The notes under the pieces: generated by a model
Told to the model about the DNA's origin: nothing
Databases searched by the model: none
Seen by the model: only the letters and a program-made list of their open reading frames with translations
Assembly (NCBI GenBank): GCA_963712815.1
Contig: CAVQJL010000010.1
Coordinates: forward strand, 1 to 64,000
Origin: RPQJ01 sp963712815
GTDB taxonomy: Bacteria; Pseudomonadota; Gammaproteobacteria; Steroidobacterales; Steroidobacteraceae
DNA length: 64,000 bases
Direction of reading: 5' to 3'
In this document: piece after piece, positions 28,448 to 36,390 of the stretch
How positions within the stretch are numbered: the stretch's first letter is position 1
How the letters are laid out: each line of letters opens with the position of its first letter
Position numbers and translations under genes: made by a program

Positions 28448-30381
28448 CGCCCACCCCCGGCGGTGGCGCCGTCGTAGAGTGCCGCGAGCGCGAACTGCGC
28501 CTGCGTGGCATAGCTGGCGAGCCGCGCCTTCTGCGCCTCCAGCTCGCGGACCGCGAGGTCCGCGAGCTGGCGCTCCTGCGCGGCGGCGGCACGGTCGATG
28601 GCGGGCTGCAGGCGGGCGACCCGCTGCTCGATGCCGGCCACGCGCGACGCGAAACCCTCGGTGTTGCGCGGCGCGAGCTCGCCCGCCTGCTCCACCAGCG
28701 CCTGGCGGCGACGCGCGTCGGCAAGCGCCACGTCAGCCTCGGCGAGGCTCGCGCGCAGCCGCGAAAGTCTCAATTTGTAGTCGGCGTCGAGCTGCCACGC
28801 GAGCGTGCCCTGCAGCAGGCGCGCGCGTTCCGCGAGCGCATCGCGCTGCGTGCCCGCAGGCAGCGCCGCGATGCGCGAGGCCAGCGCCTCGAGCTTGCGC
28901 CACTGGGCGGCCTCCTCGGGCGTGGCGAGAGCCGTCACGTCGCGCGCGGCCACGATCCCGGCCACCCGCTCGTGCAGCGCCGTGCTTCGCGCCTCGAGCG
29001 CCTCGAGGTCGGTGCCGGCGAGGACCTCGACCTTGCGCGGCAGCCGGCGCGTCACGTCCGACTCGCGCGCGGCCACCATCTCGTGGAAGGCCTCGAGCGA
29101 GCCCGCCTTGCGCTCGAGGTTGCGTTGCATGATGCCGAGGTCGCGGTAGTTCTTCAGACCTTCCTGGAATTCGTGCGAGGCGAGCAGCGGGTAGAGGTAG
29201 CGCGTGTGCGGCGCGTCCGGCGCCTGCTCGAGCTGCCACAGCCAGCCGGCCCGGCCGGCGTCGTCCGGCTTCGCGCGGCTGTTCGGTGCCGTATCCGGCG
29301 CCGACTCCGGCGCTGCTTCCAGCACCGCGTCGAGGAAGCCGCCGCCGCGGATGGCCGCGATGGATTCGTCGAGTCGCCGCGTCTCGACGGCGAACGCCGC
29401 GACCGCGTGCCGATACTGCTCGGCGGCCTGGCCATTGGCTGCGAGTCGCGCATAGGCGTAAGGCACGGCGAGCAGCGACTCCTGCACCGCCGCCTCCAGC
29501 ACGGACCGCTCGCGCAGTTCGAGCCAGGGCACGAGGGCGCGCTCCGGGCGCGCGGCATCGGCCTCGGCCCAGCCGAGACCGAGCAGGGCCCTGTTGGTGA
29601 AAGGCCCGTCGAGCCGCACGCGCGCCAGGGCCGCGGCGGCGGGATCTGGCTGGCGTTCCTGCAGCAGCGCGAAGCCGAGCGCGAGGTTGGCGCGGTCGCG
29701 GAGGGCCTGCTGCTCGTCGGTCCGGGCAGGGATCGTCCCGACCGACTCGAGCAGCTGTCGACCGCGGGCGGTTTCGCCCGTGCGCACCAGCGCGACGCCG
29801 AGGTTGAAGCGCGCGTACCACGCCCAGTCGCCGCCGCCGGTCCACGACTCGAGCGACCGCGCGGCCTCGGCGTAGCGGCCCTGCGCCATCAGCACGTTGG
29901 CCTCGAGCAGCCGACGCTCCGGCTCGAGCTTGCCGGACAGCGGTCCGCGGATGCGGGACAGGCTGCGCGCAGCCTCCTCGAGGTAACCGCGCTGGAAGCC
30001 GATCCGGGCGAGGTAGAAATGCGCACGGTCGCTGACGGACTGCGGCACGGGACCGGCGAGCACCGCCTCGAAACGACGCATCGCCTCGCCGTGCAGGCCG
30101 AGCGACAGATACAGGCCGCCCGCGAGCAGCTCCGCCTCGCCCGCGTGGGTGGGCATGCGGCCGAGCTCGTGGGACACCTCGAGCCGCACCAGCGCCTCGA
30201 AGTAGTCGTCCTGGAAGAAGTGGAACAGCACGTCGCCGTAGTCGAGGTCGCGAATTTTCGACGGCGGCGGAAGGTCCGGGTCGGGCGGCTCGTCTCGCAC
30301 GGCGACCGCCGGCACGCCGGCCAGGGCGAACCACGCCCCGGCGAGCAACGCCCAGCAACGACGGACGAGCGGAGGGCTCAT
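28444..30381 (-). CDS. TPR and coiled-coil periplasmic protein (GltE-like by context)
   Basis: 645 residues. A signal peptide (LLAGAWFALAGVPAVA) is followed by an N-terminal half of TPR-like helices (LEVSHELGRMPTHAGEAEL, SLGLHGEAMRRFEAVLAG, AQGRYAEAARSLESW). The C-terminal third (about 420-635) is strongly helical and charged with coiled-coil character (LRASLAEADVALADARRRQA, QERQLADLAVRELEAQKARL). It likely forms a rod or scaffold with the larger TPR protein translated just after it (ATGA overlap). It begins 16 bp after the small anchored protein. No enzymatic motif is visible. Confidence 0.8.
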   Translation of the reverse strand: MSPPLVRRCWALLAGAWFALAGVPAVAVRDEPPDPDLPPPSKIRDLDYGDVLFHFFQDDYFEALVRLEVSHELGRMPTHAGEAELLAGGLYLSLGLHGEAMRRFEAVLAGPVPQSVSDRAHFYLARIGFQRGYLEEAARSLSRIRGPLSGKLEPERRLLEANVLMAQGRYAEAARSLESWTGGGDWAWYARFNLGVALVRTGETARGRQLLESVGTIPARTDEQQALRDRANLALGFALLQERQPDPAAAALARVRLDGPFTNRALLGLGWAEADAARPERALVPWLELRERSVLEAAVQESLLAVPYAYARLAANGQAAEQYRHAVAAFAVETRRLDESIAAIRGGGFLDAVLEAAPESAPDTAPNSRAKPDDAGRAGWLWQLEQAPDAPHTRYLYPLLASHEFQEGLKNYRDLGIMQRNLERKAGSLEAFHEMVAARESDVTRRLPRKVEVLAGTDLEALEARSTALHERVAGIVAARDVTALATPEEAAQWRKLEALASRIAALPAGTQRDALAERARLLQGTLAWQLDADYKLRLSRLRASLAEADVALADARRRQALVEQAGELAPRNTEGFASRVAGIEQRVARLQPAIDRAAAAQERQLADLAVRELEAQKARLASYATQAQFALAALYDGATAGGGR

Positions 30382-30397
30382 GCGGGATCGAGCCGCC

Positions 30398-30973
30398 CTA
30401 TTCCCACTGGCGCACGGCGAACTCGGGCTGCAGCGACGCCTCGCGGTCGGTGATGCGCAGCTCGACGTACTTGGCGCCGACGGCCTTCTCGAACCGCACG
30501 GTCGTTCCGCGACGGTAGTCGCGCTCGTGAGGTCCCTTGCCGGTGAACACGGCCACGAGCTCGTGCTCGCCGGCCTTGAGGTTGCCGAGGTAGAGCTTCT
30601 GCACGCCGCCGCGGTGCAGCGCCTCGACCTCGCGCTCAGTGTAGAGGTAGTTGGCGACTTCCTTGCCGTCGAGTTCGAGCTGCACCGAGTCGAGCGCGAA
30701 GAAAGTGCCCAGGTTCACGGACAGGAACACCGCGACCTGCGTGCTGGCCGGATACAGGAGCTCTTCCTCGAGGCGGAACAGGTCGCGATTGAGATCGACG
30801 AGTTCCTTCTTGAGCGCCTGCACGTCCTGGTCGACGGTCTTCGCCTCGGGCGCGGTGCCCGTGGCATGCGCGCTGGCCACCATCAGCAGCGCCGCTCCCG
30901 CGAGCAGCAGCACAATGCAGCAGGCCAGCAGGAGACGCCGGTTCGGAAGGTTTCGGGTCCGGGGGTGCGTCAC
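30398..30973 (-). CDS. Membrane-anchored protein of the Glt-like operon
   Basis: 191 residues from GTG 30973, which overlaps the TGA of tlpA (GTGA). An N-terminal transmembrane anchor or uncleaved signal (LLLACCIVLLLAGAALLMVA) is followed by a short coiled coil (VQALKKELVDLNRDLFRLEE). A beta-rich domain comes last (SVQLELDGKEVANYLY, GNLKAGEHELVAVFTGKG), resembling PEGA-like or sandwich modules. I do not recognise a named family. The strict coupling to tlpA and the TPR genes indicates a structural role in the same envelope complex. Confidence 0.75.
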   Translation of the reverse strand: MTHPRTRNLPNRRLLLACCIVLLLAGAALLMVASAHATGTAPEAKTVDQDVQALKKELVDLNRDLFRLEEELLYPASTQVAVFLSVNLGTFFALDSVQLELDGKEVANYLYTEREVEALHRGGVQKLYLGNLKAGEHELVAVFTGKGPHERDYRRGTTVRFEKAVGAKYVELRITDREASLQPEFAVRQWE

Positions 30974-31506
30974 TGCTCGAGCTCCATGATCTGCTGCGTA
31001 AGGACGTCCGCGGACACCGGCACGCGCGCCCACGAATGGCGCACGACGCCCTCGCGGTCGATCAGCAGCGTGAGCGGCAGGTGCTGGACGTCGTAGAGGC
31101 GACCGACGGACTGCCCGGCATCGAGCAGCGTCGGCTGTTGCAGTCCGAGCGCGGCGACGATGGACTTCGCCTTGTCGGGCTCGCGGTCGAGGCTCACGCC
31201 AAGCGCAGCCGGTGCGCCGCCGGAGGCGGCGACGACGGCGTCCACGGTCTCGAGCGCGTCGCGGCAGGGACCGCACCAGCTCGCCCAGAAGGTGAGCACC
31301 ACGACCTCGCCGCGGAATTCCGAGAGCCGCTGGTTGCGGCCGGCGAGGTCTTTGAGCGCGAAGTCCGGCGCCGCGGCCCCGCTGGCCGGCACCGCCTGCG
31401 CGAGCAGCGGAAAGACGAGCGCGCCGGCCACCACGGCCGCGGCGAGCGCGAGCGTGTGCATGAGCGCCGTCAGCCGGGCGCGCGTGGCGTGATCCCTGAA
31501 ATCCAT
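30970..31506 (-). CDS. TlpA-family periplasmic thioredoxin, first gene of the Glt-like operon
   Basis: 178 residues with an N-terminal membrane anchor or signal (LALAAAVVAGALVFPLLAQA) and a thioredoxin fold with the CxxC centre WASWCGPCRDALE and the cis-Pro region HLPLTLLID. Such proteins reduce or shuffle thiols outside the cytoplasm. ATG 31506 begins only 4 nt after the 3' strand of the riboswitch P1 helix; an alternative in-frame ATG is at 31461. Placement at the head of the operon suggests it keeps cysteines of partner proteins reduced, although the downstream components have few cysteines. That mismatch is unexplained. Confidence 0.88.
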   Translation of the reverse strand: MDFRDHATRARLTALMHTLALAAAVVAGALVFPLLAQAVPASGAAAPDFALKDLAGRNQRLSEFRGEVVVLTFWASWCGPCRDALETVDAVVAASGGAPAALGVSLDREPDKAKSIVAALGLQQPTLLDAGQSVGRLYDVQHLPLTLLIDREGVVRHSWARVPVSADVLTQQIMELEQ

Positions 31507-31507
31507 C

Positions 31508-31583
31508 CTGGCAACCCCGCTGTCATGGGTGACACCCGAAGACCGGAAGCTTTGCGTCCCCGCCTTTCGGCGGGTTTGCCCTT
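31508..31583 (-). promoter_or_regulatory. Cyclic-di-GMP class I (GEMM-I) riboswitch
   Basis: The minus-strand leader contains all the main GEMM-I features in order. GGGCAAACC is the 5' P1 strand and conserved junction. P2 CCCGCC-GAAA-GGCGGG has a GNRA tetraloop (31574-31559). The highly conserved GACGCAAAGC follows (31557-31548). P3 is capped by a GGGU/ACCC stem, with a GACAGC segment, and the 3' P1 strand GGGGUUGCC closes at 31510. The 5' GGCAA and 3' UUGCC pair to close P1. It ends directly before the tlpA start, so ligand binding probably controls translation initiation or nearby termination of the nine-gene operon. Confidence 0.93.
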
Positions 31584-31596
31584 GTCAGTCGCGTGA

Positions 31597-31626
31597 ATCC
31601 TCGGGGCGCGGTGCCGGCAGTGTCAA
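31597..31626 (-). promoter_or_regulatory. Likely sigma-70 promoter of the riboswitch and Glt-like operon
   Basis: A perfect -35 box TTGACA (31626-31621, minus strand) is followed after 18 bp by GAGGAT (31602-31597), a weak -10. Transcription would begin near 31590, a few bases before the riboswitch P1 helix, which is the expected geometry. Confidence 0.5.
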
Positions 31627-31696
31627 CGAACGGCGGCGCAGGAATCGTGGAGCTTTAACTGCGTCACAGATCGGCCGGGCGCGCGGCGGGACGTAC

Positions 31697-32710
31697 CTAT
31701 TGCGGGGGCGCGAGCCCGTCCGAGTAGTAGATGCGCCCCTCGGCATCGACGATGACCGCCTCAACGCCCGGCACCCGGCTCACGATCTCCATGCCGCGCT
31801 CCACGCCGAGCACGAACACGGTGGTCGAGAGCGCGTCGGTGAGCGTCGCATCGGGGCCGAGCACCGTGGCGCTGCGCACCGCCCGGGCCGAGCGCCCGGT
31901 ACCGGGCTCGAGGATGTGGTGGTAACGCACACCGTCCTCCTCGAAGTAGCGCTCGTAGTCGCCCGAAGTCGAGATGGCCTCGTCGGCGAGCGGCAGGCGC
32001 GTGACCATGCGGCCCTCCGCGCGGGGATCGCGGATACCGACGATCCAGGGCTTGCCGCGCCGGTCGCCGAGCAGCCGCGTGTCGCCGCCCGCGTTCACCA
32101 TGGCGTGGCGGATGCCCATCTCGCGCAGTCGCTCGATGGCGCGGTCCACGGCGTAGCCCTTCGCGATGCCGCCGAGGTCGACGCGAACGCCCTCCTTCAG
32201 GAAACGAATGGTCCGCGCCTCGCGGTCCACCACCACCTGCCGGTAGTCCACGCCGGGCAGGGCCGCGGCAATCTCGGCATCGGTCGGGCGCTGGTGGGCG
32301 CGGTAGTCGTAGAGGTAACCGACGCTGGCATAGGTGACGTCGAAGGCGCCGCCGCTCAGGCGCGACATCTCGAGTCCGCGCTCGACGACCGTGATGATGT
32401 CCACGTCCACCTCGACCGGACGCTCGTGGGCGTGGGCGTTGACCTGCGAGAGCTGGCTGCCGGGCTTGTACGTGCTCATCAGCTCGTCGGTGCGCCGCAT
32501 CTCGGCGATCACCGCATCCATGGCGCGTTCCGCGAGCGCGGCGTCCTCGCTCCACAGCTCGACGGCCACGCGGGTGCCCATGATGGATTGTTCGCGTGCG
32601 TGCCACTCGGCCTGGGCGAGCCCGGGCAGCACGGCTGCAAGCGCTGCGATCAGCACGAGCCGCAGGCGTCGGGCGGCGATCAGTGGCACGGCGGTCACGA
32701 CCTGGATCAT
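31697..32710 (-). CDS. apbE: FAD:protein FMN transferase ApbE
   Basis: 337 residues from ATG 32710 (AGGG 7 nt upstream; a second ATG 6 bp earlier is too close to that site). A signal peptide (LVLIAALAAVLPGLAQA) precedes an ApbE domain: IMGTRVAVELW, SGGAFDVTYASVGYLYDY, VDLGGIAKGYAVDRA, HAMVNAGGDTRLLG and the C-terminal DATLTDALSTTVFVLG. ApbE attaches FMN through a phosphodiester bond to Ser/Thr of periplasmic flavoproteins using FAD and Mg2+. I did not find an obvious RnfG/NqrC-like target next to it. ApbE often accompanies DUF4266/DUF3570/TlpA genes, which here lie 15 kb away. Confidence 0.94.
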   Translation of the reverse strand: MIQVVTAVPLIAARRLRLVLIAALAAVLPGLAQAEWHAREQSIMGTRVAVELWSEDAALAERAMDAVIAEMRRTDELMSTYKPGSQLSQVNAHAHERPVEVDVDIITVVERGLEMSRLSGGAFDVTYASVGYLYDYRAHQRPTDAEIAAALPGVDYRQVVVDREARTIRFLKEGVRVDLGGIAKGYAVDRAIERLREMGIRHAMVNAGGDTRLLGDRRGKPWIVGIRDPRAEGRMVTRLPLADEAISTSGDYERYFEEDGVRYHHILEPGTGRSARAVRSATVLGPDATLTDALSTTVFVLGVERGMEIVSRVPGVEAVIVDAEGRIYYSDGLAPPQ

Positions 32711-32770
32711 GGGCATTCCCTGTTTCGGTGAGCGTAGCGGCCGCCGCCGGCGCGGGCCGCGACGCGCTTC

Positions 32771-34183
32771 TCAGCCCGCGGGCGTGCCCGGGCCGGCCTG
32801 CGACTCCTGGTGCAGGCGTGCGAGGAAGGCGCGGACAGCGGGCTCGGCCTCGGACTCGCTCATCAGGCGCCGCGCGACAAGCTCGCGCGCCACGTCGCGG
32901 ACGGAGCGGCGTCCGTCCACCATCGCGACGACGTAGGCCAGCACGCGCAGCTCGATCTGCCGACCCTGCAATGCCGCGGACACCGGGATCGGCCGGTCGG
33001 TGTGGACGAGCCATTCGGGGCCGTGGGCGGCGGGCGGGGGCTGCGGGACCTCGCGACGCTTGCTGGTCGCGAACGTGACCAGCGTTTCCATGCGGCCGTG
33101 GCGGCTCGCCGGGGAACACAGGTACGGAACGGTGGCCTCGGTGGGCTCGATCGGCTCGAAGCCCGCCTCGGCCACGATCTCGCGCACCTCCTCGAGGGAG
33201 TGACGCCGTGCCGGATCGTCGGCCGAGAACGACAGCGGACCGGAGTTCACCCAGCGACCGCCCGGCCGCAGCCACCGGTTCACGCGCGCGGCGAAGTGTT
33301 CGAGTGCGTCGTCCACCACGTCGATGAGCCAGGGCGTGATCACGGTATCGAAGGCGCCCGCCGCGAACGGCGCACGTGTCGCATCGGCGAACACGAGGTG
33401 CAGTCCCGGCGCAGCCAGCGCCGGCGCTCCGAGGCGCCTCAGGATCGCGTGGCTCGCGAGGTCGCGCGGAGCGAGCGGAAACTCGTACAGCTCGAGCGTC
33501 TCGCCGGCATGGAGACGGCTCGCTGCGAGCAGGAACAACGGGTTGATGTCGGCCGCGACGAGCGCCCCCGGCGCGCGGCGCCGATGCAGGTCATAGGCGA
33601 GCCGGCCGGCGCCGACGCCGAGCAACAGCATGCGGCCAGGCGGGTCTGTCCCGATCGCCTCGTCCACGAGGCGGTAACCGGCCTCGTTCTCGGCCTCGCC
33701 CCAGTTCCAGTCGCGGTGCAGGTTGGCGTAGTAACCCGCGAGCCCGTGCCCGGCGGGCAGCGTCGTGCCGAGCGCCGAATAGATCTCGGGAGCGGCCGCG
33801 GGTGCACCGTCCAGAAGTGGCGCGAGCAGCGCACGCACGCGACGTGCCTGGTCGGTGCACGCCGAAGCGAGGAGCTTGAGGCGATTGCGGGTCGTGGCGC
33901 GGGTCAGCTCGCCGGTCAACGATGCGCGGTAGCGTGCTGCCTGGGTCTCGAGGCCGGCGAGGTAGCCGTGCACGCGGGCGCGCCATTCGCCGAGGGCCCT
34001 GTCGGGCTCCGGGAAAAGCCAGGGCAGGCCCGCGATATCCGGAAAATCCTGCGGGCAGGCCCGACATCGCATCTGCCCATCCAGTTCCAGTTCGCCCTGG
34101 CAGCGCGGACAGCCGAGGAGCTCGAGCGGCAACGGCGCGGATCGGGACGGCATGCCCGGAGCATACAGGGAGGCCAGGCTCAC
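32771..34183 (-). CDS. Zinc-ribbon / N2227-like SAM methyltransferase / PqqD-like fusion
   Basis: 470 residues from GTG 34183, which overlaps the upstream lipoprotein stop (ATG 34153 is the alternative). An N-terminal Trm112-like zinc ribbon has LGCPRC and RCRAC (about residues 24-44). A central methyltransferase domain carries GYYANLHRDWNWGEAENEAG, the SAM loop LLLGVGAGRLAYDLHRR and VAADINPLFLLAASR, resembling carnosine N-methyltransferase (N2227) proteins. The last 90 residues (VAMVDGRRSVRDVAREL) look like a PqqD-type or winged-helix module that binds peptides in RiPP pathways. The substrate is unknown. Confidence 0.7.
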   Translation of the reverse strand: MSLASLYAPGMPSRSAPLPLELLGCPRCQGELELDGQMRCRACPQDFPDIAGLPWLFPEPDRALGEWRARVHGYLAGLETQAARYRASLTGELTRATTRNRLKLLASACTDQARRVRALLAPLLDGAPAAAPEIYSALGTTLPAGHGLAGYYANLHRDWNWGEAENEAGYRLVDEAIGTDPPGRMLLLGVGAGRLAYDLHRRRAPGALVAADINPLFLLAASRLHAGETLELYEFPLAPRDLASHAILRRLGAPALAAPGLHLVFADATRAPFAAGAFDTVITPWLIDVVDDALEHFAARVNRWLRPGGRWVNSGPLSFSADDPARRHSLEEVREIVAEAGFEPIEPTEATVPYLCSPASRHGRMETLVTFATSKRREVPQPPPAAHGPEWLVHTDRPIPVSAALQGRQIELRVLAYVVAMVDGRRSVRDVARELVARRLMSESEAEPAVRAFLARLHQESQAGPGTPAG

Positions 34184-34638
34184 TTCGGCAACGATCCGCC
34201 GAGGGTATTCACCTCGACCTTGAGGTCGTAGGTACCGTCCGCGCCGACCAGGATCCTGCTCGTCGCGTGCGGGACGACCTCCAGTGGAACCCGTCCATGC
34301 GCAGGATCACACCCTGCTTCGTCCCGAATGCTCACGTCGATGACCCGCTGGCCGGGATTCGCGTAGAGGGTCAGTTGCTCGCCCGGCCGGAGTCCTGCCA
34401 CGAGACGGTCGTCGAGCGCGACGTCGAAGGTACAGCGCTTGCCGAGCAACACGCTGGGACGCGTGATGACGATCGCACCCGCGCCGTCGCGAGGCGCGAT
34501 GGCCTCGGGATCCATCACATCCTGCGCGGGCTTCGGTTCCCGGGCCGATTTCGGCGCCGGCGAGACCACCACCAGCGGGACACTCGGGGCACAGGCCGCC
34601 ACCGACAGGCCGACGAGGATCGCGACGACGCGCTTCAT
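34180..34638 (-). CDS. Lipoprotein of unknown function
   Basis: 152 residues with a lipoprotein signal: hydrophobic helix VVAILVGLSVAAC with Cys at about residue 16. The mature part is a compact beta-rich domain containing two cysteines (GKRCTFDVALDDRLVAGL and RDEAGCDPAHG), probably joined in a disulfide. No named domain is recognised. It is coupled by GTGA overlap to the methyltransferase fusion downstream and lies 12 bp after the large anchored protein upstream, so the three form one unit. Confidence 0.72.
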   Translation of the reverse strand: MKRVVAILVGLSVAACAPSVPLVVVSPAPKSAREPKPAQDVMDPEAIAPRDGAGAIVITRPSVLLGKRCTFDVALDDRLVAGLRPGEQLTLYANPGQRVIDVSIRDEAGCDPAHGRVPLEVVPHATSRILVGADGTYDLKVEVNTLGGSLPK

Positions 34639-34650
34639 GGCAACTCCTGA

Positions 34651-36177
34651 TCAGAACCCGGCGGATTGCGATCGCTCGGAAACGGCCGTCCAGGCCCCGT
34701 CCCAGTCCTCCGCCGCGAACCGGTCCGTGGAGGGGAAGCCCGGCGGACGCAGTCGCTCGAACCGCGAGTCGTAGACGACCTTCGTGGCATAGCGCGGCTC
34801 GCTCGCCGAGAGGCTGCCGGCGGCAAGACTTCCGAAGATCCTGAGCGTCGCCGACCTCGGGTGCTCGAAATCTGCCACGACGATGCGGCGCTTCGCGAAC
34901 AGCGCCGCCTGGATGTGCAGATCGCCCGGTCCGGTCACTCGCGGGGGCGCCACTTCGATGTCCCTGTCGCAGACGAGCCCCAGGTAGTCGTCCGAGTCCC
35001 GATGCTCGCGGGGATCGCGTGCGTACAAGAGGTTGCCTTCGACGACGATCTTGTGCGGCGAATAGACCAAGTACCTCCCGGCGACGACCCCTTGAACGTA
35101 GACGGTCGCGCCGCGTGCCGCAATGAAATACACGGACCTCCCGGCCGGCCGCTCGAGGAGCAGCCGCGAGTCCGACCTGCGGTCGTGCAAGGCATAGCGG
35201 CCGTCGGGGAAGAACGTGATGCCGGTGTCATCGGGAAGCTCGTGCAGGCGGGCGCCGCTGTCGCGTCGCGCCTGCTCGAGCGAGTGCACCTGCTCGGACA
35301 GCGGAATCCGGCCCACCTGCGTCTCGATGCCTTCCCGAAACACGTCGGCGGCCCGCTTGCGGCCGAGCGACCGCAGGTTGAATCCGCCCCCGGCGGTGGT
35401 CACCTTGCCAAGGAACGTCGGCATCGCCTGCGAATCGTGCAACAACTGGAACCGCGAGTTGACGTGCATGCGACCGACGATCGCGTCGTCGTGCAGTTCC
35501 ACCATCGGGTCCCACCGGTCGATGAATTTCGCATAGTAAGTGAAGGGCAACCGCTTGAGCATCAGGCGGGTCCGGAATTGCCTGCCCTGGTCTTCGGCGC
35601 TGACCTGGGCAATGACGCGATCCGGCTCGACGCCGTCGCTGGCCGGCTCGAGCACGAGTTCGGCGTCGTACTGCCTGCCATCCTGTTCCCACGTCACCCG
35701 CTTGCGGGTCGTCTGCACCACTTCCCGCGCCACGAGTTCGATGCGTTGCACGAGCGACGACGCCTGCGCCGGCGGCATGACGAAGGGCGCCGACGGCTCG
35801 ACGATGCTGGTCAGTGCGGTGTCATCGGCGGTCTCGAATGCGACCTGCGGCACCTCCTCGGCACCGTCCTGCGGAGCATCGAACTCGGTCGGCGACAACG
35901 AGGGCGGCTCGATGTCCGTGGGCTCCGGCAGTTTGCCGTGCATCGCAGTGGGAATCGCCGGAAACCAGCGATCCGGCGCAGCCCCAAGCCGTCGGCCGAC
36001 CGCGGGCGCATCGAAGAACACGACCCGCGTCACGGGCGTGTCGTCGTCGGCGATTCCGTCCCGCCGGCCGCCCGACACTACGATGAGCACGACCAGCCCC
36101 ACGTGCAGAACGACGGTCAGCAGGCCCGCCGCTGCACGGGTCGAGATCGGCGATTCGAGACGCACGGCACGCGTCAA
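34651..36177 (-). CDS. Membrane-anchored envelope protein, unknown family
   Basis: About 508 residues from a TTG at 36177 with GGGGGAG immediately upstream; the open frame continues further but without a signal. There is one N-terminal transmembrane helix (GLLTVVLHVGLVVLIVVSG), an acidic Pro-rich linker, and a long beta-rich extracytoplasmic region (VVAGRYLVYSPHKIVVEGNL, RRIVVADFEHPRSATLRIFG). The C-terminal part resembles the stacked-beta regions of PilX/DUF4900-type pilus-associated proteins, but I cannot confirm it. The N-terminal topology is TonB-like. First gene of a three-gene unit with the lipoprotein and the methyltransferase fusion. Confidence 0.6.
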   Translation of the reverse strand: MTRAVRLESPISTRAAAGLLTVVLHVGLVVLIVVSGGRRDGIADDDTPVTRVVFFDAPAVGRRLGAAPDRWFPAIPTAMHGKLPEPTDIEPPSLSPTEFDAPQDGAEEVPQVAFETADDTALTSIVEPSAPFVMPPAQASSLVQRIELVAREVVQTTRKRVTWEQDGRQYDAELVLEPASDGVEPDRVIAQVSAEDQGRQFRTRLMLKRLPFTYYAKFIDRWDPMVELHDDAIVGRMHVNSRFQLLHDSQAMPTFLGKVTTAGGGFNLRSLGRKRAADVFREGIETQVGRIPLSEQVHSLEQARRDSGARLHELPDDTGITFFPDGRYALHDRRSDSRLLLERPAGRSVYFIAARGATVYVQGVVAGRYLVYSPHKIVVEGNLLYARDPREHRDSDDYLGLVCDRDIEVAPPRVTGPGDLHIQAALFAKRRIVVADFEHPRSATLRIFGSLAAGSLSASEPRYATKVVYDSRFERLRPPGFPSTDRFAAEDWDGAWTAVSERSQSAGF

Positions 36178-36390
36178 CGAACTCCCCCCCACTGGCTGCC
36201 GGCCAGCAGCACTCGCTGAACGGGAATCTACTCCGTCCGGAACGGTCCGCACCAGTCGTCGGGCAGGACAGGCCGCCGTTCGACATCCTGTGCCGGACAG
36301 CGGCTCGTGCGGCGGCGCAGCAGGGTCGCAACGGGCGGCGCACGCGCCGGACGTTTGCGTCGCCGGCATATTCGAGGAAAAATCGGCCGC

